From the NCBI RefSeq assembly GCF_900111355.1, contig NZ_FOHA01000019.1, positions 1 through 39,662 on the forward strand: a stretch of 39,662 nt of DNA. Direction: 5' to 3'. Shown one piece after another: positions 22,873 to 32,297 of this stretch. Under the pieces are notes generated by a model. The model was not told the origin of the DNA, made no database searches, and worked only from the letters and a program-made list of their open reading frames with translations. This stretch comes from Isobaculum melis (GTDB lineage Bacteria; Bacillota; Bacilli; Lactobacillales; Carnobacteriaceae). Position 1 is the first letter of the stretch. Every line of letters starts with the position of its first letter. A program made the position numbers and the translations under genes.

Positions 22873-22901
22873 ATTATACCATGGTTGTTTTGTTCTTTCA
22901 A
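22873..22901 (-). promoter_or_regulatory. promoter of small RNA B
   Basis: Minus strand TTGAAA (plus 22896-22901), 17-nt spacer, TGgTATAAT (hexamer plus 22873-22878). It points away from the 22927 gene and toward the nhaC terminator, so it has no protein gene to serve. Confidence 0.75.
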
Positions 22902-22926
22902 ATGCCATCTGACGTTTGGAATTTTT

Positions 22927-23109
22927 TTATCGCACTATGTTCTTTTTTCGAGGTTTAATGACAAATTCATTGACAATAAAAATTAAGGTTACAACTAAAA
23001 AGAAAATTGCGATAACAGCTGTTGGAAATGTAAATGGATTAGGAAGCAAAATCGATAAAATAGCACTTGAAATCCAGATAGCAGATAAAATATTAAGCTT
23101 TTTTTTCAT
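22927..23109 (-). CDS. small two-TM membrane protein
   Basis: 60 residues: Lys-rich N-terminus, two membrane segments (~8-24 and ~29-47) and a basic C-terminal tail (KPRKKNIVR). ATG 23109 has a strong AGGAGG 9 nt upstream, which is why I accept this frame over the plus-strand frame covering the same DNA. No family recognised. It lies alone between nhaC and the CPA1 antiporter. Confidence 0.65.
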   Translation of the reverse strand: MKKKLNILSAIWISSAILSILLPNPFTFPTAVIAIFFLVVTLIFIVNEFVIKPRKKNIVR

Positions 23110-23232
23110 GAATAAAAACCTCCTATTTTTAATACCTTTATTTTAGCAAGGAAATCAAAAAAAAGATGATATTTTCCCAAATGGTAAGAAAATGGACCTA
23201 AATGGTATGACTAGCCCCTGACAAGGTGATCC

Positions 23233-23275
23233 CTAAAAAAATAAGAGTCACCCCTTCAATAAAGAGTAACTCTTA
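23233..23275 (-). terminator. terminator of the CPA1 antiporter gene
   Basis: On the minus strand TAAGAGTTACTC pairs with GGGTGACTCTTA (plus 23264-23275 with 23242-23253), using two G-U pairs, then a T-run. Confidence 0.75.
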
Positions 23276-23298
23276 CTTTTTTAACAACCATGAAACGC

Positions 23299-25413
23299 TT
23301 AATTTTCAAAATCAACTTCCATAATGGAACCTTCTGAATAATTCACAAACTGACGTAAGCGTGCAGCTAGTTCTCTTGAAATATCACCATTTTCATACAT
23401 TTCTTGAATTCTTGCTCGTTCTGATGCGAGCACTTTCAGACGTAAATCATGGATATCACTTTCATAAGCTTGACGATCAATTTGCCCATATTGTTTGATT
23501 CGTTCAATTTTATTACGGTATTCAACAATTAAATGGTAAATGGCACTTTTTTTCGAGGGTGAAATATCTTTTTTATTTTTTTTCAAATAAAGAGATAATG
23601 TTTGAATGGCAGCTTTGGCACATTCTTTTTCAACAGCAAGAATTTCAACCACATGTGTATGGCTTTTTTTATTGCCAAACTTTTTGAAAACGATTTGCAT
23701 AAAACGACGTGATTTTCTTTGTAAATAAATATTAAGCCAAATGAATTTAGCTCGGAAATCTTTATTCGAAAGCTTCAGTTTTTTTTCTAAAGCTTGTTCG
23801 TAAAAATGAAGAGAAAAATCAGATGCGGCTTGATTTTCTTTTAATTTTTCTAAACAAACAAATTCACTTTCAAAAGCCATTGTCCGTAAATCTCGCTCTT
23901 TCTCAATAAAGAAGGCAACATCCTCTTTGCTGTTTTGTTCAATTCGTAAATGGCGATTCATATGGTTATATTCATGCATTAAATCATAGGCCGCTAAACG
24001 ATTCTCATCAGAAGTTTCTTTTTCCAACGTTTGAATGGCTACTTTGATGAGATGCATCCGTGCTTTGGTTTCAGAAATTTCTCCATTTTGCATCAATTCA
24101 TGCAAGTTTCCTACATTTTCATCACCTGGTTCATCACCTGTCATTTCAATCCGTTTCTTCTGCTTAGTTAACAAAGGTAACGCAATTGTAGCGGCCAATA
24201 AACTAAGTAAAATCACACCTGAAGCAATAAATAACACCAGAGAACGTTCTGGGAAGATTGCACCAGAGTCAATGACATGAGGAATCGATAAAATCCCTGC
24301 CATTGTAATCGCACCACGCACACCTGTTAAGCCAGATAAAAGTGCGATGTAAAAGCTTGGCTTTATTTTCCCTTTTTGCTTTCCAAATGAGTAGTCATAC
24401 TGCATATAACCATAAATCCAAATAATCCGAATCACAAGGAGCATAAACCAGATCAAGACGGCATAACCAATGGCACGAATATTCCCTATATGAGGATTTT
24501 GGATGGTTTCTCTCATCGCAACAGGAAACTCAATTCCTAAAATTAAGAAGACAATCCCATTCAATAAATAAATAATAATATCCCATGTTCGTTCAGTTAG
24601 CATATGGATTTCTGCTAAATAATCTTTTGCAAAATTCTTTTTGGTACTCGCAACCAAACCAGCGGCCACTACGGCAATGACACCAGAGGCGTGGAAATGA
24701 TCTTCGGCCACAAAATAAATTAAAAATGGTGCAATTATTTGAAGGGAAGTATGCAAAATCACATCATTGATCCCTTGTTTCATTAACCAAATTTTCAATA
24801 AATGAATTAGAATCATTAAAATAAACCCAATAATTGCACCTGCAATTGCCATATAAAAGAATTCTAAAGTAGCATTTTTAAATGAGAAAAACCCAGTTAC
24901 AGTAGCAGCAATTGCATATTTAAAGGCAATCAAGCCACTGGCATCATTAATTAAACTTTCTCCAGTGACTAAACTTAAAATACCAGGAGGGAGCTTGACT
25001 CTTTCTGCAATCCCATGCACCGCCACTGTATCTGTGGGAGCTAAAATCGCAGCTAAAGCAAAAGAGACAACCAAAGGAATTTCTGGTACGATTTTATGAA
25101 TCAAAAAACCACCTAAAAAAGTAATAATAAATACAAGTAAAATCGCATTGGCGAAAATAGGGGCACGTAATTTCCATAATTCCTTATTTGGATAATGCTT
25201 TCCATCATTAAATAAAAGTGGTGCAATAAATAACAGCATAAACCAGCTGGTTTCTAATTCAATTTGAATATCTGCAAAAAGTGCAACAATAATTCCTACA
25301 CCCACTTGGATTAAAGCGGTGGGAATGGAGACTAAGTAATGGCTGATGACATTGGAAACGAGTACCAGTACTAAAAGTAGCATGGTAGCTTCTAAAATTG
25401 GCAAATACATCAT
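23299..25413 (-). CDS. CPA1-family Na+/H+ antiporter with cytosolic helical tail
   Basis: 704 residues. The first ~410 form a cation:proton antiporter-1 membrane domain of about 12 segments, with ALAAILAPTDTVAVHGI (PTD motif), TGESLINDASGLIAFKYA (ND ion-binding pair) and a conserved LTGVRGAITMAGILSIP arginine segment. Residues ~430-704 form a charged helical cytosolic domain (ERDLRTMAFESEFVCLEKL ... LASERARIQEMYENGDIS) found in NhaP/NhaK-like exchangers. It should expel Na+, and perhaps K+, for protons. Start uncertain between ATG 25413 and the adjacent ATG 25410. The 300-nt stretch between this gene and 25716 holds only a short 11-nt tandem repeat (near 25493-25515) and no gene I can support. 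Confidence 0.92.
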   Translation of the reverse strand: MMYLPILEATMLLLVLVLVSNVISHYLVSIPTALIQVGVGIIVALFADIQIELETSWFMLLFIAPLLFNDGKHYPNKELWKLRAPIFANAILLVFIITFLGGFLIHKIVPEIPLVVSFALAAILAPTDTVAVHGIAERVKLPPGILSLVTGESLINDASGLIAFKYAIAATVTGFFSFKNATLEFFYMAIAGAIIGFILMILIHLLKIWLMKQGINDVILHTSLQIIAPFLIYFVAEDHFHASGVIAVVAAGLVASTKKNFAKDYLAEIHMLTERTWDIIIYLLNGIVFLILGIEFPVAMRETIQNPHIGNIRAIGYAVLIWFMLLVIRIIWIYGYMQYDYSFGKQKGKIKPSFYIALLSGLTGVRGAITMAGILSIPHVIDSGAIFPERSLVLFIASGVILLSLLAATIALPLLTKQKKRIEMTGDEPGDENVGNLHELMQNGEISETKARMHLIKVAIQTLEKETSDENRLAAYDLMHEYNHMNRHLRIEQNSKEDVAFFIEKERDLRTMAFESEFVCLEKLKENQAASDFSLHFYEQALEKKLKLSNKDFRAKFIWLNIYLQRKSRRFMQIVFKKFGNKKSHTHVVEILAVEKECAKAAIQTLSLYLKKNKKDISPSKKSAIYHLIVEYRNKIERIKQYGQIDRQAYESDIHDLRLKVLASERARIQEMYENGDISRELAARLRQFVNYSEGSIMEVDFEN

Positions 25414-25715
25414 TCCTTTCTTTTTAAGGCTTTTATTATATCATATTTTTGTTTGCTTTTTTGGTAAAAATACCTATTAGACAGCCAAAACTTGCTGCCA
25501 ACTTGCTGCCAATAAGTAGCAGACTGAGTTTTTCTCCATCTAAAAATGACAGAATTGCACGAGAGAAAGATAAGTGATACCGCTTATTTGGAGAGTCCTT
25601 TGCTTCAAAGCATTTTCCTTGTTCAGCTTGTGATGAGGTGTTGCTTGATAGCAATTTGTTTTCTTTTCAAATGATTTCAGTTAAAATAGAAGAAAATCAG
25701 GAAAGGGGCCAAGCC

Positions 25716-26558
25716 ATGATTGAAATAGGATTAGTCGGTTGGAGTGGACATGATACCTTATACATAAGTAAAAAAAATCAATTAATGGATTATTGTAGTC
25801 ATTTTCCTTTGGTAGAGATTGATACCAGCTTTTATGGCATTCCTAAAAAATCCACCATTAAACAATGGGTAGAGCAAACACCGGCTACCTTTAAATTTAT
25901 TTTGAAAGCTTTCCAAGGAATGACGAAGCATAAGGAATGGTCAGATTTTTATGAGACAGAAGAAGAAATGTTTGAGACCTATAAACAAATGCTAACAGGA
26001 CTACTTGAAGCCGAAAAATTAAAAACAATCCTTTTTCAATTTCCGCCCTTCTTTGCATGTACAGTAGAAAATGTGGCCTATCTAAAGATCATTCGCAAAC
26101 AGCTGCCTAAATTACCAATTGCTGTTGAGTTTAGAAATCCGACATGGTATCAGCCAGCATACCAAGAAAAAATGTTTCAGCTTTTGACTGAGCTTCAATT
26201 CAGTCATGTAATCGTGGATCAGCCACAAACTCCAGGTAATAGTGTACCCTTAGTCCCAAAAGTGACCATTCCGCAATATACAATTGTGAGGCTACATGGT
26301 AGAAATTTTGAGGGCTGGGGGCAAGGGAAGACCCAAAATTGGCGTGCAACAAGAACCTTATATTGTTATCAACCAGAAGAAATTGCGACATTTGCTCAGT
26401 TGGCAGCAGAATTAAGCAAGGTTTGTAAAGAGGTTATTTTTATTTTTAATAATAATTCAGGTGGCGATGCAGCGCCAAATGCAAAACAGCTACAAGAAAG
26501 TTTAGCCATTCAATTTGAGGGACTGGCACCAAGACAATTAGGCTTAGAGCTGTTCTAG
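25716..26558 (+). CDS. DUF72 family protein (YecE-like)
   Basis: 280 residues from ATG 25716, chosen because AGGAAAGGGG precedes it; the frame is open 26 codons further up. DUF72 TIM-barrel features: VGWSGHDTLY, PLVEIDTSFYGIP, FKFILKAFQGMTKH, FQFPPFF, AVEFRNPTWY, VRLHGRN and FIFNNNSGGDAAPNAKQL, in the family order. The biochemical role of DUF72 is not established; some members sit beside DNA-repair genes. Single gene here. Confidence 0.92.
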   Translation: MIEIGLVGWSGHDTLYISKKNQLMDYCSHFPLVEIDTSFYGIPKKSTIKQWVEQTPATFKFILKAFQGMTKHKEWSDFYETEEEMFETYKQMLTGLLEAEKLKTILFQFPPFFACTVENVAYLKIIRKQLPKLPIAVEFRNPTWYQPAYQEKMFQLLTELQFSHVIVDQPQTPGNSVPLVPKVTIPQYTIVRLHGRNFEGWGQGKTQNWRATRTLYCYQPEEIATFAQLAAELSKVCKEVIFIFNNNSGGDAAPNAKQLQESLAIQFEGLAPRQLGLELF

Positions 26559-26746
26559 CAAGACTTATGTTCAGCTCAATTAATGGACAACATCCCTTAC
26601 GAAAAGTTAAAACGGCACTGTTGAAAAAGAGGATAAATGGTTAAAGTTATGTAGTAGAAAATTTGTATCACATCAATCAAACGAAATGCATCAAGCGAAA
26701 CACCAAAACAATTGATAAGTGAATATCAGCTTCAGGAGAAAGTGTC

Positions 26747-26775
26747 TTGCAAACGTTTTTTTTCTGTAGTATACT
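26747..26775 (+). promoter_or_regulatory. licT promoter overlapped by a cre-like site
   Basis: TTGCAA (26747-26752), 17 nt, TATACT (26770-26775). The -35 region, TTGCAAACGTTTTTT (26747-26761), fits the CcpA cre consensus WTGNAANCGNWNNCW with one mismatch, so glucose should repress the operon through CcpA. Confidence 0.72.
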
Positions 26776-26785
26776 TGGAGCTATT

Positions 26786-26883
26786 AAAAGGATTGTTACT
26801 GCATTTGTCAGGCAAAACCTAAATTAATCCAAGAACTATAGCTGTTTTCAAGTATAGTGTTAGGATTAGTTTGGGTTTTTCTT
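26786..26883 (+). promoter_or_regulatory. LicT antiterminator (RAT 1) and overlapping terminator
   Basis: The RAT runs from AAAAGGATTGTTACTGC to GGCAAAACC (26786-26819). Its 3' end overlaps the left arm of a terminator (26815-26830 pairing with 26863-26878, then T-run). Active LicT binds the RAT and prevents the terminator, so licT is positively autoregulated. Confidence 0.92.
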
Positions 26884-26913
26884 TTTATCCTAATAAAGGA
26901 GGCTGTGGGGATA

Positions 26914-27771
26914 ATGAGAATAGAGAAAGTATTGAACAACAACGTGGTACTTGCTTCGAATGCTGAAAACAAGGAAATTGTTGTCATGGGAAGAGGCCTA
27001 GCTTTTCAAAAAAAAGCTGGCGACGAAATTGATCAGGCAAAAATTGAAAAAACATTTATCATGGAAACACAAGAACTAATGGAAAAGCTTTCTGAACTTT
27101 TAAAAGGGATTCCGCCCCTTCATTTGGAAATTGCAGATGAAATTGTTCAATATGCGCAAGAAGAATTACACACCAAACTGAGTGACAATATTTATTTAAC
27201 CCTAACAGATCATATCCATTTTGCAGTCATTCGCTATGAACAAGAAATGGGTTTAAAAAATGTCCTGCTTTGGGAAATTAAAAAGTTTTATCCAGATGAA
27301 TTTGCTATTGGCGATTATGCGTTAAAAATCATTAAAGAGAAGCTAAATCTTACCTTAAATGAAGATGAAGCAGGATTTATTGCCATGCACATTGTTAATG
27401 CAAGACAAGATGGTCAAGAAATGCAAGACACAGTGGCTATGACAGAAATTGTGAATAATGCAGTCAATATCGTTTCCTATCATTATGGGATTCGCTTGGA
27501 TGAATCATCCTTAAATTATACAAGATTCATTACCCATTTAAAATATTTTGCCCAGCGGATGGTCAAGAAAGAAATTATCCCATCAGGCGATGATTTCTTA
27601 TATGAACAAGTCCAAATAAAATACCCAAAAGCCTTTGAATGTGCCAATAAAATTAATTATTATTTACAAGAAACGTATCATACAACATTGACTAAAGATG
27701 AGCAGGTTTACCTGACGATTCATATTTACCGCGTAACAGAAGGTACAGAGACTAAAAAAGAAAAATCATAA
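26914..27771 (+). CDS. licT: LicT/BglG-family transcriptional antiterminator
   Basis: 285 residues from ATG 26914 (MRIEKVLNNNVV), the family's normal start; AAAGGAGG lies just upstream, and the TTG at 26857 would add residues read from the terminator. Domains: CAT RNA-binding domain (~1-55), PRD1 (~65-170) and PRD2 (~171-280). The four PRD histidines are visible in DHIHFA, AMHIVN, THLKYF and TIHIYR. In the presence of a beta-glucoside the PTS stops phosphorylating PRD1, HPr-P phosphorylates PRD2, and the dimer binds the RAT. Both RAT sites in this operon fit its target. It is followed 2 nt later by RAT 2. Confidence 0.96.
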   Translation: MRIEKVLNNNVVLASNAENKEIVVMGRGLAFQKKAGDEIDQAKIEKTFIMETQELMEKLSELLKGIPPLHLEIADEIVQYAQEELHTKLSDNIYLTLTDHIHFAVIRYEQEMGLKNVLLWEIKKFYPDEFAIGDYALKIIKEKLNLTLNEDEAGFIAMHIVNARQDGQEMQDTVAMTEIVNNAVNIVSYHYGIRLDESSLNYTRFITHLKYFAQRMVKKEIIPSGDDFLYEQVQIKYPKAFECANKINYYLQETYHTTLTKDEQVYLTIHIYRVTEGTETKKEKS

Positions 27772-27773
27772 GC

Positions 27774-27862
27774 AAACAGGATTGTTACTGGTGATGCAGG
27801 CAAAACCTAAGTGAGTGGAAGAGTGCAGCGATGCAATCGAACTATTCGTTTAGGTTTTTTCT
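27774..27862 (+). promoter_or_regulatory. LicT antiterminator (RAT 2) and overlapping terminator
   Basis: AACAGGATTGTTACTGG ... GCAGGCAAAACC (27774-27807) overlaps the terminator arm AAAACCTAA (27802-27810), which pairs with TTAGGTTTT (27850-27858) before a T-run. It puts bglP under a second, separate LicT gate. Confidence 0.92.
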
Positions 27863-27930
27863 TTCTTATCAATTCAAGAGAGAGACGCAGGCATCAATCG
27901 TTAACATAGATAAAAAAGGAGAGCTGAAAA

Positions 27931-29811
27931 ATGGAGAATAAACAAATAGCAAAAGAGGTTTTAATGTTAGTAGGGGGAGAAGAAAATGTGATTTCGCTTG
28001 TACATTGTGCAACGCGTCTACGTTTTAAGTTAAGAGATGTAAAAAAAGCGGATAAAGAAGCCCTACAAAATCATGAAGAAGTGATTAGTGTGGTTGAAAG
28101 TGGCGGTCAATTCCAAGTTGTCATTGGCAATCATGTGAATTTAGTTTATAGAGAAATATTAGCGCAGTCAGGGATTGGTGAACGCACAGAAGAAACAGAA
28201 GAATCCAATGGCAGTGAGACTATTTTAGGTCGTTTTATTGACTTGGTTTCTGGTATTTTCACCCCATTCTTAGGTGCGATGGCAGGAGCAGGGGTTCTAA
28301 AAGGTTTCTTGGCTTTAGCAACACAATTAAATTGGCTAACCGCTACAGATGGCACTTATCGTGTATTAATGGCAGCGGCAGATGGTATTTTCCATTTCCT
28401 ACCTATCTTTTTAGCGGCTACAGCTGCTAAGAAATTTAAAACCAATCAATTTATTGCAATGGGAATTGCAAGTGCCTTAGTTTATCCAGATTTAAATGGC
28501 GCCTTTTTTGCTGGTGAAAAACTGACATTCTTTGGCATTCCAGTCATTCTCATGAACTATGCATCATCTGTTATTCCAATTATTTTAGCAGTTTACTTAT
28601 TGAGCCATTTAGAAAAATTTGTAGAACCAAAGCTACATTCAAGTGTGCGTAACATTTTAACACCACTTATTTGTTTAGTTGTGATGGTACCACTTTCATT
28701 TCTATTAATCGGACCAGTAGGTAGCTATGCAGGAATTGCATTAGGAAATGCTTATGAATGGTTATATAGCTTAAGTCCAATTGTTGCAGGAATCTTTATG
28801 GGAGCAGGCTGGCAAGTATTTGTAATGTTTGGCTTACATTGGGGCTTTATTCCAATTGTCAATATTAACTTGGCTGCAAATGGCTTTGATACAATGACTG
28901 CATTATTTGCACCGTCTGTTTTTGCACAAGCAGGTGCTTCACTAGCAGTAGGAACAAAAACAAAAGATGCGAAGTTAAAATCTCTTTCATTCTCAGGTGT
29001 CATCACTTCCTTATTTGGGATTACAGAACCAACTGTTTATGGTGTCACTTTAAAACTAAAAAAACCATTTATCGCTGCTTGTATTGCAGGGGGAATTGGG
29101 GGAGCAATCGCAGGAATGGGTGGTTCAAGAGTTGTAGCAGTTGTGATGCCAAGTATTTTAAGTATTCCGGCCTTTGCAGGCGTTGGTTTCATTTACTTCT
29201 TAATTAGCTTACCAGTCGCATTTATTCTTGCATTTGCTCTAACCTATGCACTAGGATTTAAAGATGTTGGCGCTCAAACCGTAGCGACAGAAATTGTTCC
29301 AGCAGTTGAAGTAAGCAGTGAGCCAGAACAAGCTGAATCAGTGATTCAAAAATCCGTTGCAGTAAGTCCTTTAACAGGTACACTTCTACCTTTATCAGAA
29401 ATAAAAGATGAAGTTTTTGCTTCAGGCGCATTAGGTCAAGGCGTAGCCATTGAGCCAACCGAAGGAAAATTAGTTTCACCCGTTGCAGGTACTGTGACAA
29501 CATTATTTCCAACCTTACATGCTGTAGGAATTACAGGCGATGATGGCGCAGAATATTTATTACATGTAGGCATGGACACCGTGCAATTAGATGGGAAATA
29601 CTTTACCGCACACGTGCAACAAGGAGATCAAGTAACAGCAGGCCAATTACTAACAGAATTTGATATTGAAGGCATCCAATCAGCAGGCTATCCCGTAACG
29701 ACCCCAGTTATCATCACAAACTCTGCGGATTATTTAGATCGATTAATTACAGAGGAACAACAGGTAACAGCAGGTGATTATCTTTTAACTCTCGTTGCTT
29801 CATTCAACTAA
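27931..29811 (+). CDS. bglP: PTS beta-glucoside transporter subunit IIBCA
   Basis: 626 residues, start ATG 27931 behind AAAGGAGAG. It imports and phosphorylates aryl- or oligo-beta-glucosides. IIB domain first (~1-85) with phospho-Cys26 in HCATRLRF; IIC membrane domain (~105-455), including GMGGSRV and GITEPTVYGVTLKLKKPF; IIA domain last (~480-626), with phospho-His545 in LLHVGMDTVQL. Full-length, no frameshift. It sits between RAT 2 and the phospho-beta-glucosidase, the classic bglP position. Confidence 0.96.
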   Translation: MENKQIAKEVLMLVGGEENVISLVHCATRLRFKLRDVKKADKEALQNHEEVISVVESGGQFQVVIGNHVNLVYREILAQSGIGERTEETEESNGSETILGRFIDLVSGIFTPFLGAMAGAGVLKGFLALATQLNWLTATDGTYRVLMAAADGIFHFLPIFLAATAAKKFKTNQFIAMGIASALVYPDLNGAFFAGEKLTFFGIPVILMNYASSVIPIILAVYLLSHLEKFVEPKLHSSVRNILTPLICLVVMVPLSFLLIGPVGSYAGIALGNAYEWLYSLSPIVAGIFMGAGWQVFVMFGLHWGFIPIVNINLAANGFDTMTALFAPSVFAQAGASLAVGTKTKDAKLKSLSFSGVITSLFGITEPTVYGVTLKLKKPFIAACIAGGIGGAIAGMGGSRVVAVVMPSILSIPAFAGVGFIYFLISLPVAFILAFALTYALGFKDVGAQTVATEIVPAVEVSSEPEQAESVIQKSVAVSPLTGTLLPLSEIKDEVFASGALGQGVAIEPTEGKLVSPVAGTVTTLFPTLHAVGITGDDGAEYLLHVGMDTVQLDGKYFTAHVQQGDQVTAGQLLTEFDIEGIQSAGYPVTTPVIITNSADYLDRLITEEQQVTAGDYLLTLVASFN

Positions 29812-29844
29812 GCGAAAAGAAGAGCGTACAAATAATGACTTGAC

Positions 29845-31344
<1,500 letters not shown>

Positions 31345-31362
31345 TTGAATAAAAATAAGAGG

Positions 31363-31396
31363 TGCCTTACTGAGTTTAGTAAGGTTCTTTTTTTAG
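31363..31396 (+). terminator. bgl operon terminator
   Basis: CCTTACT (31365-31371), loop, AGTAAGG (31378-31384), then TTC and T7. The following ~150 nt to the next gene hold nothing I can support. Confidence 0.85.
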
Positions 31397-31555
31397 TATG
31401 CCAGTTTAAGATAATCAAAAATATTCATTCTTCTACAACCCTTCTAGTTATTAATATAAATAAAATATCAAAAAAAACATTTTTATTTTAAAATCAAATC
31501 ATTCTGTACTGCATTTATTAAGTGAAGTATTTCGCTTACCAATTAAGGAAGAATA

Positions 31556-31870
31556 TTACCATAAATAAGCAACCAAAAGCCCCATTACAAAAACAGGTGC
31601 TACTTTGATCAATAACAGTGCAATTAAAGAGAAAAGTAAAAACTTATATTGATTAAATAATTGTAAAAGCTCATTTGAAATCCAATTGCTGATAATTGTA
31701 TCAACAGAATTAATGGGTTCGTCAGCTGTTTCAAGAGAAGTCGAATGTGTGTTAGAGGTTAATGGAACCATAGTGTTAGCTGAAATATTAATGGGAAAAG
31801 AAACAAAAATCGTTACCATACAGAATAAAATGAACAGAACCTTTTTTTTAGTTAGTGAATATCTATTCAA
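31556..31870 (-). CDS. small exported protein with signal peptide and C-terminal TM
   Basis: 104 residues if translation starts at the TTG at 31870 (AAGGGTGG five nt upstream); GTG 31879 is an alternative. Sec signal peptide (KKKVLFILFCMVTIFVSFPINISA, cleavage after ~residue 32), a short Thr/Ser-rich polar section, then a second hydrophobic segment (~78-104, FLLFSLIALLLIKVAPVFVMGLL). No LPXTG or lipobox. Function unknown. A perfect palindrome lies just upstream at 31901-31924. I prefer this frame over the overlapping plus-strand frame because of the coherent signal peptide. Confidence 0.6.
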   Translation of the reverse strand: MNRYSLTKKKVLFILFCMVTIFVSFPINISANTMVPLTSNTHSTSLETADEPINSVDTIISNWISNELLQLFNQYKFLLFSLIALLLIKVAPVFVMGLLVAYLW

Positions 31871-31900
31871 AAAAACCACCCTTTAAATTTTGATTTTTAA

Positions 31901-31924
31901 TGTAAAAAACAAGTGTTTTTTACA
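31901..31924. promoter_or_regulatory. perfect 24-nt palindrome, probable operator
   Basis: TGTAAAAAACA-AG-TGTTTTTTACA: 11-bp arms with a 2-nt centre, about 30 nt before the start of the minus-strand exported-protein gene. The size and symmetry fit a dimeric repressor site; the T/A-runs could also act as a terminator hairpin. The stretch from here to 32250 holds no gene I can support. Confidence 0.6.
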
Positions 31925-32256
31925 TTTTTTAAAAGAGTAGAAACTAAAAAAAGCAAAACGTGACAGTAGCAATGTTTTGCATGATTGAATTGCCCAAAGG
32001 ATACCTTTAAAAGGTATAGAAAAAAGCTTGTGAATTAAACACTTGTTACTTGCAACATCATCATAAAGGAATGGAGAAAGCTTGTCAAATCACTATTTCT
32101 TAATGAAATCTTTAGAAAGAAATAATGTTTTTTTTGAATAGAAAAATAGGTGGTGGACAAGATAAAAATTTATCATTAAATTCTTAAACAATAGTATCCA
32201 CGGATTGCATTGCAATAACATTAAAGATAGGTCGAAGTATGGCCACTATTTTAGTG

Positions 32257-32262
32257 TATAAT
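32257..32262 (+). promoter_or_regulatory. galE -10 box
   Basis: TATAAT at 32257-32262, 36 nt before the ATG. No clear -35. Confidence 0.5.
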
Positions 32263-32297
32263 GAAAGACAGAAAAATAAATGAAGGTGGTATCGTAC

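Noticed and set aside
22916-23146. Plus-strand 76-residue frame over the small two-TM protein
   Set aside because: No ribosome site, while the minus-strand frame has AGGAGG at correct spacing and a coherent two-TM protein.
25436-25654. Minus-strand 72-residue frame between the CPA1 antiporter and DUF72 genes
   Set aside because: No convincing ribosome site, no recognisable composition, and it contains a short tandem repeat (AACTTGCTGCC twice) that looks non-coding.
31686-31886. Plus-strand frame opposite the small exported protein
   Set aside because: No ribosome site and no coherent features; the minus frame has a good signal peptide.
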